A DNA stretch of 64,000 nt from UBA2336 sp964597075 (GCA_964597075.1 CAZQXC010000001.1:18308-82307); one strand, 5' to 3'. Positions 1-9,258 are shown, counted from the first letter of the stretch. Notes: a model not told the origin generated them from the sequence alone. Translations and numbers: made by a program.

Positions 1-1554
1 GATGATTATTTACGCCCGGATTATATGGTGCGTGAAAACGCTGCTGATGTTGTAAAAATTAATTCCGACTCGCGCGTTCAAATTCCAACCGGCTACGATC
101 AACTTAACCTGATGCAGAAAGTTCGTTTTAAACCAAATTTAAACTGGGATCTAAATTACAGCTATCATCAATCCAAAACATCGCGTTATGATCGCTACGA
201 TCGGTTGATACTGAAAAATAATCAGGGGGATTATGTGAGTGCTGAATGGTATTACGGACCACAGGAATGGTTAATGCATGCCTTTCAGGCCAATTATCTT
301 TCATCTACTGCATTGTTTGATGCAGCCCGGTTTACCATCGCCTATCAGGACTATACCGAAAGCCGGCACAACCGCAATCGGAATAATGCCGACCGCAACA
401 ACCGGTTTGAAAACGTAAAAGCCTGGTCTGCCAATCTGGACATGGATAAAAAGGTGAATGAGCAAGTTCAACTGTTTTACGGAGCTGAGTTTGTAACGAA
501 TAAGGTCTATTCAACGGCTTACCAGTTTAACATAAACACCGAGGCGGAGTCACCGCTTTCCACCCGGTACCCGGATGATTCCGATTGGCGCTCGATGGCT
601 GCTTACCTGAGTATGAAGATTAACCTCAATCAAGGGTGGCTGCTCACTGTCAGTAATCGCTTTAATTATGTGTACACCTACGCGAAGTACGATAACAACT
701 TTTTTGATTTTCAGTTTACTGAAGCGGAATTAAAAAACAAGCAGATCACGAATAGTCTTGGATTGATATACAGTCCTTCGGAAAGATCAAAACTGTATGT
801 CAATTTCTCTACCGGATTTCGCGCACCGAATGTAGACGATATCGGCAAAGTGTTCGATTCGCAACCGGGCACTGTCGTAGTGCCTAATCCAATGCTAAAG
901 CCTGAGTCGGCCTTTAACTATGAAATTGGCACGATCGTAAACATGACCAAAAAGTTTTCCTTTGATGCCGGTGTGTACTGTACCACCATGGATAATGCCA
1001 TTGCACGCGCACCCTCTACCTTTAACGGACAAGACAGCATTGAATATGATGGAACGCTGAGCCGGGTATTGTCACTTCAAAACGTTAATGAGCTTTATGT
1101 GTATGGTGTGCAGGTGGGTATTGATTGGAAAATGTTGGACTACCTTCAACTGACTTCATCCTTCAATTATCAAAAAGGGAAAGAGCGTGATTTTACCAGT
1201 GGATTAAATGGCCCGCCAACGCATGTTGCTCCCTCTTTTGGTGCTACACATGTGATCTTTAACAGGAAAGGATTAATGGCCAATTTATACGCCAACTACC
1301 ATGGTAAAATTTCCAATAGTGACCTTGCCTTCAGTGAACAGGCTGATGCTCATTTGTATGCTAAGGACGAAAACGGAAATCCGTATTCACCCGCTTGGTG
1401 GACGCTTAGTTTCAAGGCGTCTTATTCAATTATTAAAAATCTGACAATTGACGCAGGGGTTGAGAACATTCTTGATAAACGCTATCGGCCATATTCATCC
1501 GGCATATCCGCACCGGGCAGAAACTTTATTGTTTCTTTGCGCGGCAAATTTTAA
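1..1554 (+). CDS. TonB-dependent outer-membrane receptor, C-terminal part (5' end outside window)
   Basis: The reading frame is open from base 1, so only the last 517 residues are visible. They form the C-terminal part of a TonB-dependent receptor beta-barrel. The segment FSTGFRAPNVDDIG followed by NPMLKPESAFNYEIG is typical of the late barrel strands, and the protein ends NILDKRYRPYSSGI...VSLRGKF with the terminal Phe expected for BAM-dependent insertion. Such receptors import siderophore-iron, cobalamin or glycans using TonB energy. The plug domain, which would show the subfamily, is missing. A PepSY membrane protein follows after 54 bases, and that pairing is common in ferric-siderophore loci, so an iron-chelate substrate is my inference. 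Confidence 0.93.
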   Translation, partial: DDYLRPDYMVRENAADVVKINSDSRVQIPTGYDQLNLMQKVRFKPNLNWDLNYSYHQSKTSRYDRYDRLILKNNQGDYVSAEWYYGPQEWLMHAFQANYLSSTALFDAARFTIAYQDYTESRHNRNRNNADRNNRFENVKAWSANLDMDKKVNEQVQLFYGAEFVTNKVYSTAYQFNINTEAESPLSTRYPDDSDWRSMAAYLSMKINLNQGWLLTVSNRFNYVYTYAKYDNNFFDFQFTEAELKNKQITNSLGLIYSPSERSKLYVNFSTGFRAPNVDDIGKVFDSQPGTVVVPNPMLKPESAFNYEIGTIVNMTKKFSFDAGVYCTTMDNAIARAPSTFNGQDSIEYDGTLSRVLSLQNVNELYVYGVQVGIDWKMLDYLQLTSSFNYQKGKERDFTSGLNGPPTHVAPSFGATHVIFNRKGLMANLYANYHGKISNSDLAFSEQADAHLYAKDENGNPYSPAWWTLSFKASYSIIKNLTIDAGVENILDKRYRPYSSGISAPGRNFIVSLRGKF

Positions 1555-1608
1555 GTGAACTGCAGGCAGTATTTGAAAAAGACTCCTTGCTAAATATTGA
1601 ATTGACAA

Positions 1609-2181
1609 ATGAAAGACACAAAAGAAATAGCCAAATCAACCCGAACTCACCGAAAAATTCACCGAATTGTAGGTTCATCTTTACTCGTGTTCTTTTTTAT
1701 CGTTTCCCTTACGGGATTATTACTGGGGTGGAAAAAACATTCAGGCGGATTGATCCTTCCCAAAACAGAAAAGGGTGTTTCTGTAAATTTAAGCACCTGG
1801 TTGAGCTATGCTGAGCTCAATGCACTAGCGCTTCAGGCCTTGCGCGATTCGTTTCCAGAGCCACTATCACCAACAGTGGATCGGATTGATGCCCGGCCCG
1901 ATAAGGGTATTGTAAAATTTGTTTTCAAAGATCATTTTACTGAAATACAACTCGATGGCGCCACCGGAAAAGTGTTGGCGGTAAATCAACGAACTTCGGA
2001 TATCATTGAGCAAATTCATGATGGTTCCATCATGGATTTTCTGTTTGAAACGTCAGATGGTCAGATAAAACTCGTATACACTTCGCTGTTGGGTAGTGGC
2101 ATGGCCTTGCTTTCCTTTACCGGCTTCTGGTTATGGTACAATCCGAAACGGATGCGGAAGCAAAAGGAGAAACCAGAATAA
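1609..2181 (+). CDS. PepSY-associated membrane protein
   Basis: This 190-residue protein has an N-terminal membrane helix at about residues 22-44 (SSLLVFFFIVSLTGLLLGW), a periplasmic PepSY-like region at about 60-135, and a second helix at about 148-172 (LLGSGMALLSFTGFWLWY) with a basic cytoplasmic tail. It matches the short PepSY_TM proteins. Some longer relatives have been proposed to reduce ferric siderophores in the inner membrane. It follows the TonB receptor by 54 bases on the same strand and is probably cotranscribed with it. The ATG at 1609 gives the complete first helix. Its stop lies two bases from the convergent GH3 gene. The family assignment is good; a role in iron release is inferred. 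Confidence 0.85.
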   Translation: MKDTKEIAKSTRTHRKIHRIVGSSLLVFFFIVSLTGLLLGWKKHSGGLILPKTEKGVSVNLSTWLSYAELNALALQALRDSFPEPLSPTVDRIDARPDKGIVKFVFKDHFTEIQLDGATGKVLAVNQRTSDIIEQIHDGSIMDFLFETSDGQIKLVYTSLLGSGMALLSFTGFWLWYNPKRMRKQKEKPE

Positions 2182-2183
2182 AA

Positions 2184-3707
2184 TCAATTGCTGTTAGCCA
2201 TCTTTAAAATATCCTCCACATACTCTCGCGTATTCGACAGGCGAGGTACTTTGTTTTGTCCGCCTAATTTTCCACGGCTCTTCATCCAGTTATAAAACGT
2301 GCCTGGCTCTACACTGTGGATTTTGGGGGCGACCAATGCCAGATCATGTGCACGCTTGGCGTCATAGTCGCTGTTAACCTGTCGAAGTGTTGAGTCCAGA
2401 ATATGGGTAAACTCAGCCAGGTCGCTAGGCTTGGTCTTAAACTCAATAACCCATTCATGTCCGCCCTTTTTAGTAGCTTCCAAAAATATCGGTGCTGCCG
2501 TAAAATTATCAATAATCGCTCCTGTGGCTTCACAGGCTTTGGTTATGGCAGTTTCAGCATTTTCAACAATCACTTCCTCGCCAAAAGCGTTTATAAAATG
2601 TTTTGTTCTTCCTGAAATCTTAATGCGGTACGGGTCCAGGGAGGTGAACTTTATTGTGTCACCAATATTGTACCGCCATAACCCAGCGTTGGTACTAATT
2701 ACCAGCGCGTAATTTTTTCCAAGCTCTACTTCGTTAAGCCGGATGGCCTTTGGATGCTCCTTCTCCAACTCATCAATGGAAATAAATTCATAAAAGATCC
2801 CATAGTCGAGCATGAGTAACATCTCTTCTGAGTTTTTTTGATCCTGAATCCCAAAAAATCCTTCACTGGCATTGTAGATTTCCCAATACACCATTTGATC
2901 CTTGGGGATGAGTTCCTTAAACAACTTACGATAAGGCTTAAAGGAAACAGCGCCATGAAAAAAAACTTCAAGGTTTGGCCATACCTCTAAAATGTTTTTC
3001 TTTCTCTCCAGTGCAACAATTTGTTGAATCAACAGGATCGTCCAGGTGGGGACGCCTGCTATATTGGTAACATTTTCCTGAGAAGTTTCACGTGCCAGCT
3101 TGTCTATCTTCTCTTCCCAGTTACTCATCAAAGCAGTTTCCAGCTTAGGTGTACGAATAAATTCAGCCCAGATTGGAAGGTTCTGCATAATTACTGCCGA
3201 CACATCACCATAATAAGAAGAAGCTGTTGGGTCAAATTCATTTACCTGGTGGCTTCCTCCAACCGCCAGTCCTTTGCCGTCAAAAATCTTTGTGTCGGGG
3301 TAATTGTTGACATAAATCGAAAGCAAATCCTTTCCGCCTTTGAAGTGGCAGTCTTCCAATGCTTCTTCAGATACTGGAATAAATTTGCTTCGTGCGTTTG
3401 TTGTTCCGGATGATTTGGAAAACCATTTTACTTCCGAGGGCCACAAAATATTTTGCTCACCACGCATCAGGCGCTCGATGTATGGAAAAATTTGTTCATA
3501 GGAATGGACCGGAACACGATCACGAAACTGACTATAGGAAGTGATGGAACCGAAATCGTACTGCTGGCCAAATTTGGTATGTCGAGCTGTTTGTATAAGT
3601 TTCCTGAAAATTTCATCCTGTACTTCATGCGGGTACTTCATAAAAAGCTCAATCTGATGAATGCGCTTTTTCATCACCCAGGTAAGAATAGAATTCAGGA
3701 GGCCCAT
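2184..3707 (-). CDS. GH3 family acyl-adenylate/amide synthetase-like protein
   Basis: This 507-residue protein resembles the bacterial branch of the GH3 (auxin-responsive promoter) family. These are adenylate-forming enzymes that join carboxylic acids to amines in plants. The nucleotide-binding motif FSKSSGTTNARSKFIPVS lies at about residues 96-113. A second block at about 345-370 (NAGLWRYNIGDTIKFTS) and the FINAFGEEVI block also fit the adenylate-forming fold. Bacterial substrates are unknown. The gene is monocistronic, converges on the PepSY gene, and lies 54 bases downstream of lptB on the same strand. The ATG at 3707 is the first in frame and gives the usual family length. I am confident of the family, not of the reaction. 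Confidence 0.9.
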   Translation of the reverse strand: MGLLNSILTWVMKKRIHQIELFMKYPHEVQDEIFRKLIQTARHTKFGQQYDFGSITSYSQFRDRVPVHSYEQIFPYIERLMRGEQNILWPSEVKWFSKSSGTTNARSKFIPVSEEALEDCHFKGGKDLLSIYVNNYPDTKIFDGKGLAVGGSHQVNEFDPTASSYYGDVSAVIMQNLPIWAEFIRTPKLETALMSNWEEKIDKLARETSQENVTNIAGVPTWTILLIQQIVALERKKNILEVWPNLEVFFHGAVSFKPYRKLFKELIPKDQMVYWEIYNASEGFFGIQDQKNSEEMLLMLDYGIFYEFISIDELEKEHPKAIRLNEVELGKNYALVISTNAGLWRYNIGDTIKFTSLDPYRIKISGRTKHFINAFGEEVIVENAETAITKACEATGAIIDNFTAAPIFLEATKKGGHEWVIEFKTKPSDLAEFTHILDSTLRQVNSDYDAKRAHDLALVAPKIHSVEPGTFYNWMKSRGKLGGQNKVPRLSNTREYVEDILKMANSN

Positions 3708-3761
3708 CAGTATCAGGAAAACTCAAAAATAGGCAGAATCCTTTGATTTAAAAGTGCAATG

Positions 3762-4547
3762 CTATTTGGGTTCGTCTGTCCAGCTATCGGTATTTTGTGT
3801 AAGCGCTTTCGATCTGCGCAATTCAAAATTCTGGCCAAGATATACTTTACGCACCTGTGGATCACTAGCCAGTTCTTCGGCTGTACCCGATTTAAAAAGT
3901 TTTCCGTCCACCATCAGGTAAGCACGGTCGGTGATGGAAAGTGTTTCGTCTACGTTATGATCGGTAATAAGAATACCGATATTCTTACGCTTTAATTTAG
4001 CTACAATGGATTGAATTTCTTCCACCGCAATGGGGTCAACACCTGCAAAGGGTTCATCGAGCAAAACGAATTTCGGGTCAACCGCAAGCGCCCGGGCGAT
4101 CTCTGTTCTTCTGCGTTCACCTCCCGATAAGGACATCCCCAGATTTTTTCTCACCTTATGAAGACTAAACTCGTTAATAAGTTCATCCACCTTATCGTGT
4201 CGCTCCTGCTTTGTGAATGTTCTCATCTCCAATACTGACATGATATTTTCCTCCACAGTTAATTTTCGGAACACAGAAGCTTCCTGTGCAAGATAGCCAA
4301 TTCCTTTACGCGCCCGTTGGTACATCGGTAGCGCGGTAATATCTTCCTGATCCAAAAATATTTGTCCTTCGTTCGGCTTAATAAGCCCAACGATCATATA
4401 AAAGGAAGTCGTTTTTCCTGCACCATTGGGGCCGAGCAAACCAACAATCTCTCCCTGCGCAACTTGTACGGAAACATGATCTACTACCGTACGGCTTTTG
4501 TATTTCTTTATCAGGTTTTCGGCCCGGAGTATCATGTGCTTATTCAT
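3762..4547 (-). CDS. lptB: LPS export ABC transporter ATPase LptB
   Basis: This is the cytoplasmic ATPase that drives lipopolysaccharide extraction from the inner membrane with LptFG. Walker A GPNGAGKTT is at residues 39-47. The ABC signature LSGGERRRTEIARAL is of the LptB type, Walker B is FVLLDEPFAGVDP, and the switch histidine is in ITDHNVDETL. At 261 residues it is slightly longer than E. coli LptB because of a tail ending SWTDEPK. I chose the ATG at 4547, which overlaps the last 8 bases of recJ; a second ATG four codons later (MILRAENL) is also possible. The recJ overlap implies cotranscription. LptFG and LptC are not nearby. Confidence 0.95.
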   Translation of the reverse strand: MNKHMILRAENLIKKYKSRTVVDHVSVQVAQGEIVGLLGPNGAGKTTSFYMIVGLIKPNEGQIFLDQEDITALPMYQRARKGIGYLAQEASVFRKLTVEENIMSVLEMRTFTKQERHDKVDELINEFSLHKVRKNLGMSLSGGERRRTEIARALAVDPKFVLLDEPFAGVDPIAVEEIQSIVAKLKRKNIGILITDHNVDETLSITDRAYLMVDGKLFKSGTAEELASDPQVRKVYLGQNFELRRSKALTQNTDSWTDEPK

Positions 4548-6243
4548 CAAATTTCATGTCTTTAATCCGTAGTTGCGTGCTGGTGTTTCCGTTAAACACG
4601 TTTTCTTCAATTGTAAATACCATACTACAGGTTCCTCCATCCGCCAGGCGATCATAGTACTCTGCCAAATCAAAACCTACGGCCTGAAAAACATTTTCAT
4701 TTCCCTCCTGTCCTGCTAAAAACCGAATGTGCTTTTCTTTAAAACTGGTGAGGGAACTAATCACATACACACGACTGGCTTCAAACACTGGTTTTTGGTT
4801 TTCCGGACCAAAAGGAGCCATCTGCTTCAAAACAGCTAAAAACTTAGGCGTGATTTTATCAAACAAAATAGGTACATCTACTTCGATAACCGGTGTAAGC
4901 ATATCTTCCGTAATGGATTTTGAGACCACTTCTTCAAAACGCTCCCGAAAAGCCTTTAAATTGCCTGCCTCCATGGTTAACCCGGCGGCATACTTGTGTC
5001 CTCCAAACTTCTCCAGCAAATCACTGCAACTTACCATGGCTTCGTACAGGTTAAAACCATTAACACTGCGCGCGGAGCCGGTTATTTTATTGTTTGATTC
5101 GGTTAAGATCACAGTGGGGCGGTAAAATTTCTCGATACAACGAGCAGCAACTATGCCAATTACACCTTTATGCCAGGTGTTTTTAAAAAGAACTGTGGAT
5201 TTTGCTGTCAGGAGACTAGTATCACTTTCTATCATGGCAAAGGCCTCTTCGGTGATGCTCATATCAAACTCTCTGCGCAAGTCATTGTTTACATTTACAG
5301 CTTGTGCTCGTTTCATTGCCTCCTCTTCAGAATCAGCCGTTAGCAAATCAACTGCTGCGCTACCATGAGCTACCCTTCCGGCCGCATTAATACGAGGACC
5401 AAGTGTAAATACAATGCCAGAGACATCCAGTTCACCCTTCAGTTGCGAAATTTCTTTAAGCGCCTTTAAACCAGGAGCAGGATTTTCATTCAGTTTCTTC
5501 AGCCCAAAGTATGTGAGCACACGATTTTCACCGGTAATCGGAACAATGTCGGAAGCAATGCTAACCGCTACCAGGTCCAGAAATTCAAAAACTTCTTCTT
5601 CCTTTCTGTATCTGCGTGCATAAGCTTGTATCAATTTAAATCCTAATCCACAGCCGCTAAGTTCCTGATATGGATAAGTACAATCCTTTCGTTTAGGATC
5701 TAATACGGCAACCGCGTTTGGAATTTTTTCATCAGGCAGGTGGTGATCACAAATAATAAAGTCAATTCCTTTGTGATTAGCCAACAACACCATATCGGAT
5801 GCCTTAATGCCGCAGTCGAGTGCAATGACTAAGGTATAGCTATTCTCCTCAGCCCATTCAACACCCGCTTGTGAAATTCCGTAACCTTCTTTATTTCGAT
5901 CGGGAATGTAAATCTCACATGCTGTATGAAATTTATGCAGGTAGTTGTACACCAACGAAACTGCTGTAGTGCCATCTACATCATAATCACCATAAATTAA
6001 AATTTTCTCGTTCTGCTGAAGTGCCGCATGCAGGCGCTCTACGGCACGATCCATGTCCATCATTAAAAATGGATTATGTAGCTGGTCGAGTGAAGGACGA
6101 AAATAATTTATTGCGCTTTGTAAATCGGTTATATCCCGCTGAAGGAGAATCGAGGTGAGATAGGGATTAAGGTTAAGAACTTTACCAAAATTTACAATCT
6201 GCTCTTTTGAGGGAAGAGGTTTGTATATCCACTTCTTCTCCAT
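4540..6243 (-). CDS. recJ: Single-stranded-DNA-specific exonuclease RecJ
   Basis: This 567-residue 5'-3' single-strand exonuclease acts in RecF-pathway recombination, base-excision and mismatch repair. The DHH phosphoesterase motifs are clear: DYDVDGT at residues 86-92 (motif I) and CDHHLPDEKIPNA with DHH at 166-168 (motif III). The DHHA1 region carries the glycine-rich GSARSVNGFNLYEA and KFGGHKYAAGLT motifs, followed by an OB-fold C-terminus. Length matches RecJ of other Bacteroidota. It starts at the ATG at 6243, four bases after the stop of the upstream glycine-rich protein gene. It overlaps lptB, so these genes probably form one transcript. Confidence 0.96.
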   Translation of the reverse strand: MEKKWIYKPLPSKEQIVNFGKVLNLNPYLTSILLQRDITDLQSAINYFRPSLDQLHNPFLMMDMDRAVERLHAALQQNEKILIYGDYDVDGTTAVSLVYNYLHKFHTACEIYIPDRNKEGYGISQAGVEWAEENSYTLVIALDCGIKASDMVLLANHKGIDFIICDHHLPDEKIPNAVAVLDPKRKDCTYPYQELSGCGLGFKLIQAYARRYRKEEEVFEFLDLVAVSIASDIVPITGENRVLTYFGLKKLNENPAPGLKALKEISQLKGELDVSGIVFTLGPRINAAGRVAHGSAAVDLLTADSEEEAMKRAQAVNVNNDLRREFDMSITEEAFAMIESDTSLLTAKSTVLFKNTWHKGVIGIVAARCIEKFYRPTVILTESNNKITGSARSVNGFNLYEAMVSCSDLLEKFGGHKYAAGLTMEAGNLKAFRERFEEVVSKSITEDMLTPVIEVDVPILFDKITPKFLAVLKQMAPFGPENQKPVFEASRVYVISSLTSFKEKHIRFLAGQEGNENVFQAVGFDLAEYYDRLADGGTCSMVFTIEENVFNGNTSTQLRIKDMKFDE

Positions 6244-6247
6244 CTTA

Positions 6248-7036
6248 TTATTGATTCATTTCAAAGGTAAGTGTTCCATCTTTGCCTCTGGTACCATTGG
6301 TACCATAGGAACCGGGTGAACCATCTTTTCCGTTTTTCCGTGAAGGGCCTAATCCAGCCGAGCCTAAATAACCACCCCGACCGCCTTGTCCGGCCTTACC
6401 ACTATAATTTTTATAAATGAGTTTAGTCCCAACCCAGTTTCTGATGATATCGGCATTTACACTGCTAATCATGAGGCTTCCGGCATTCCCGCCTTCGCCT
6501 CCACGGCCGCCATCACCACCGTGAGCGCCATCGCCACCATTGCAATGCACAGTACCAGGGCTTCCGTCTCCGCCTTGGCCCCCAGCTCCGCCATCGCCTC
6601 CATTGCCCCCCGAAAGATCAATGATCAGTTGTCCGTTAATTTTCAATTCATCTACATAGAAAAATAAATTCGATCCCGGACCACCGGATAATCCTCCAGT
6701 TCCATTGCTACCGTTTGACCCATCCCGACATGGACCAACTAATGAATTTCCTGGTCGTCCTGCGCGGCCGGGTTGTCCGTGAAAGCCTACACCAATAAGG
6801 GAACAGTGATTACCAATAATCGCCACTTTCGTGCGAATGAAATTTTCGCGCTTAAGCTCGTTGAGGATAATTTTGGAGGAATCCATCATGATTATTGTAT
6901 CCGCCACGATAATATCGGATTGGTGATCTAACTCGAAACTTTCGCCAGGTTTAATCACCAGTTTTTCAACACGAACCTGCGTCCATGAAAAAAAACTAAC
7001 ACATAAAAATCCAACCAATAGGCCCAGTCGTTTCAT
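6248..7036 (-). CDS. Secreted glycine-rich, collagen-like low-complexity protein
   Basis: This protein has 262 residues. It has a signal peptide (MKRLGLLVGFLCVSFFSWTQ), a short beta-rich N-terminal region to about residue 75, and then a long Gly-rich tract with repeated GG-x-GG and G-x-x-G patterns (such as GGNGGDGGAGGQGGDG and GRGGEGGNAG). A second Gly-rich segment near the C-terminus ends GSYGTNGTRGKDG. I do not recognise the family. The composition suggests an extended, possibly adhesive or matrix-forming extracellular protein, but this is inference. The ATG at 7036 was chosen because the upstream in-frame extension would run through a hairpin terminator at 7066-7101 and lacks signal-peptide character. 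It lies four bases upstream of recJ. Confidence 0.8.
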   Translation of the reverse strand: MKRLGLLVGFLCVSFFSWTQVRVEKLVIKPGESFELDHQSDIIVADTIIMMDSSKIILNELKRENFIRTKVAIIGNHCSLIGVGFHGQPGRAGRPGNSLVGPCRDGSNGSNGTGGLSGGPGSNLFFYVDELKINGQLIIDLSGGNGGDGGAGGQGGDGSPGTVHCNGGDGAHGGDGGRGGEGGNAGSLMISSVNADIIRNWVGTKLIYKNYSGKAGQGGRGGYLGSAGLGPSRKNGKDGSPGSYGTNGTRGKDGTLTFEMNQ

Positions 7037-7065
7037 CGCACAAACCTCAGTAAAGTTCATCACAT

Positions 7066-7101
7066 AAAAAACAAAAAGCAGCATCTGTTCAATGCTGCCT
7101 T
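7066..7101 (-). terminator. Intrinsic terminator of the SPOR-like gene
   Basis: On the minus strand GCAGCAT pairs with ATGCTGC around a 7-base loop (arms 7078-7084 and 7092-7098), followed by TTTTTG and further T residues. It lies 27 bases after the stop of the SPOR-like gene and just before the glycine-rich protein start, which separates the two transcription units. Confidence 0.7.
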
Positions 7102-7127
7102 TCAAATATAAAATTTATCTTGTTTTT

Positions 7128-7757
7128 CTACTCTGTCTTTGGCTTTTCTGCCGTTACGCCCTCTAAAACATCCTTTATTTCGGTGCGTTGGCCATCACGA
7201 TAAGGAACAATCCAGGCATCTTTCACGCCCATTTCGCGCATATATTTCTTAAACTGATCGGCTTCCCAATAGTCGCGGAAAATTCCTATAGTTACGCGTT
7301 GGGGTTCATTTTCCTTAACTTCTCCACCAAAATTTGGATTGTTGTCAAAGTACTTGGAAAGATCTTTATTCTTAAATGCGCCTACCTGCACTTTAAAGAC
7401 AACGCCTCTGGAAAAATCCATCGGATTAACAACAGGGTTTTCTTTAAGCTGCGCAAGTTCTGCCTGAGCCGAGGAAAGTTGTCCACGCATTTGTGAAAGT
7501 TGATCTTCCAAGTCAGCAATGCGCGCATCTTTGTCGCTCACGCTTTTTTGCAGATCGGTTACCCTTTTGTTCAGCGTAGAAACTTGGTTGTCTGCGCTTT
7601 GCTTATCCTCGGTAAACTGCTTGAGGTTCGCGGGGCTTTTAGAATATTCCTTGGCTTTTTTCTTCCACTCCTTTTTTTCCTGCTTGGAAAGCTGGGCGAA
7701 AGTTTGCGTGCCCGCAAAAAGTAAAGCCATACAGAAGACTAGTGTAATCTTTTTCAT
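7128..7757 (-). CDS. Secreted coiled-coil protein with C-terminal SPOR-like domain
   Basis: This 209-residue protein has a signal peptide (MKKITLVFCMALLFAGTQTFA), a charged coiled coil at about residues 25-115 with heptads of LNKRVTDLQKSVSD and IADLEDQLSQMRGQL type, and a C-terminal domain from about 120 (GVVFKVQVGAFKNKDLSKYF). That domain has the beta-alpha-beta pattern of SPOR domains, which bind denuded peptidoglycan glycans in other bacteria. The protein probably sits in the periplasm and could sense or organise cell wall, but that is inferred from the domain. It is monocistronic, with a terminator downstream and fumC 55 bases upstream on the same strand. Confidence 0.82.
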   Translation of the reverse strand: MKKITLVFCMALLFAGTQTFAQLSKQEKKEWKKKAKEYSKSPANLKQFTEDKQSADNQVSTLNKRVTDLQKSVSDKDARIADLEDQLSQMRGQLSSAQAELAQLKENPVVNPMDFSRGVVFKVQVGAFKNKDLSKYFDNNPNFGGEVKENEPQRVTIGIFRDYWEADQFKKYMREMGVKDAWIVPYRDGQRTEIKDVLEGVTAEKPKTE

Positions 7758-7812
7758 GTGTATAGTTTAAAAAGTTTAATAAAAGTACAAATTATTTTCA
7801 AATTCCTAATTT

Positions 7813-9207
7813 TCAGAGGGTTCCGACCATTTTTTCAGGACGAACCCATTCATCAAACTGCTCGGAAGTAAGCAGGCCTAATTCAATAGCGGCTTCACGC
7901 AATGTCTTGTTTTCGGTATGGGCTTTCTTGGCAATTTTGGCTGAATTCTCATATCCTATATGCGTATTCAACGCAGTAACAAGCATCAATGAGTTCTCAA
8001 GATGTTGCTTTATAAGACCATGATTGGGTTCAATTCCTGCTGCACATTTGTCGTTAAAGGACACACAGGCATCGCCTATCAGTCGCGCTGATTGCAATAC
8101 ATTGGATGCAATAACGGGTTTAAAAACATTCAATTCGAAGTGCCCGGTGGCACCACCAATCGAAACCGCCACATCATTACCGATTACTTGCGCACAAACC
8201 ATGGTCAATGCTTCGGGCTGCGTTGGGTTTACTTTGCCCGGCATAATGGATGACCCGGGCTCATTATCTGGGATGATGATTTCGCCTATACCACAACGCG
8301 GACCTGAGCTGAGCATGCGAATGTCATTTGCAATTTTCATCAGTGATACTGAAGCTCTTTTCAACGCACCGGAAAGCTCAACCATAGCATCATGTGCGGC
8401 TAAGGCTTCAAATTTATTCGGTGCTGTTACAAACGGATAACCGGTGAGGTCAGCTATTTTTTTAGCTACCAGTAGATCATATCCCTTTGGAGCGTTTAGT
8501 CCTGTACCTACGGCCGTACCGCCCAACGCCAGTTCGCGAATCATTTCCAATGCATTATTGATTGCTCTGATGCTGTTATCAATCTGCTGCACATAGCCAG
8601 AAAACTCCTGACCCAGGGTGAGCGGGGTGGCGTCCATGAAATGTGTGCGGCCTGTTTTTACAATATTTTTAAAGTCGCTTGATTTATTTGCCAGTGTATC
8701 ACGAAGTTTCTTCATCCCGGGTAACGTCACCTCCACAACTTGCTTGTACGCAGCAATGTGCATGGCGGTAGGAAAAGTGTCGTTGGAAGATTGTGATTTA
8801 TTCACATCATCATTCGGATGTAATACTTTTTTTTCATCCGTAAGTTTTCCGCCACTGATAACATGAGCACGGTAAGCAATAACTTCGTTCACATTCATGT
8901 TGCTTTGTGTGCCCGAGCCCGTTTGCCAGATCACTAATGGAAATTCATCATCAAGTTTACCGGCAAGAATCTCATCGCAAGCTTTGCCAATCAAATCGTT
9001 TTTGTCGGCTGGTAAAACACCTAGTTCATGATTCGCCATGGCCGCAGCCTTTTTTAAATATGCAAAGGCATAAATAATTTCTTTCGGCATGCTGGCTTCA
9101 GGACCAATTTTAAAGTTGTTGCGCGAGCGTTCGGTTTGGGCTCCCCAATATTTATCGGAGGGCACTTTTACTTCACCCATGGTGTCTTTCTCAATGCGAT
9201 AGCTCAT
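7813..9207 (-). CDS. fumC: Class II fumarate hydratase
   Basis: This 464-residue enzyme reversibly hydrates fumarate to L-malate in the TCA cycle and acts as a homotetramer in the cytoplasm. It has the fumarase/aspartase signature GSSIMPGKVNPTQPEA at about residues 318-333. The substrate-binding segments TGSGTQSNMNVNEVIA at about 95-110, QSSNDTFPTAMHIAA and GRTHFMDATPLTLGQE are also present. These distinguish FumC from argininosuccinate lyase and aspartase. Length and start (ATG at 9207) are standard. The FumC class is oxygen-stable and lacks an iron-sulfur cluster. The gene appears to be transcribed alone; a terminator of the upstream gene and a TAnnTTTG box lie between it and the PorE-like gene. 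Confidence 0.97.
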   Translation of the reverse strand: MSYRIEKDTMGEVKVPSDKYWGAQTERSRNNFKIGPEASMPKEIIYAFAYLKKAAAMANHELGVLPADKNDLIGKACDEILAGKLDDEFPLVIWQTGSGTQSNMNVNEVIAYRAHVISGGKLTDEKKVLHPNDDVNKSQSSNDTFPTAMHIAAYKQVVEVTLPGMKKLRDTLANKSSDFKNIVKTGRTHFMDATPLTLGQEFSGYVQQIDNSIRAINNALEMIRELALGGTAVGTGLNAPKGYDLLVAKKIADLTGYPFVTAPNKFEALAAHDAMVELSGALKRASVSLMKIANDIRMLSSGPRCGIGEIIIPDNEPGSSIMPGKVNPTQPEALTMVCAQVIGNDVAVSIGGATGHFELNVFKPVIASNVLQSARLIGDACVSFNDKCAAGIEPNHGLIKQHLENSLMLVTALNTHIGYENSAKIAKKAHTENKTLREAAIELGLLTSEQFDEWVRPEKMVGTL

Positions 9208-9237
9208 AAAAAGAAATGGTTTTATTCAAATGACTTC

Positions 9238-9245
9238 CAAATGTA
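9238..9245 (-). promoter_or_regulatory. Candidate -7 element of fumC promoter
   Basis: On the minus strand the octamer TACATTTG fits the Bacteroidota -7 consensus TAnnTTTG exactly and lies 30 bases upstream of the fumC start. I see no clear TTTG -33 element at the usual 17-23 base spacing, so this is a weak call. Confidence 0.35.
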
Positions 9246-9258
9246 GAAAAGATAACAT

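Noticed and set aside
3085..3100. GTTTCACGTG in the GH3 gene, resembling a parS half
   Set aside because: The second half site is missing (about 11/16), and it lies 30 kb from the cluster.
6386..6667. Plus-strand Ala/Ser-rich frame opposite the glycine-rich protein
   Set aside because: It mirrors the Gly-codon repeats on the other strand; codon composition explains it.
7036..7105. Upstream extension of the glycine-rich protein to 7105
   Set aside because: It would translate through the hairpin terminator at 7066-7101 and weakens the signal peptide.
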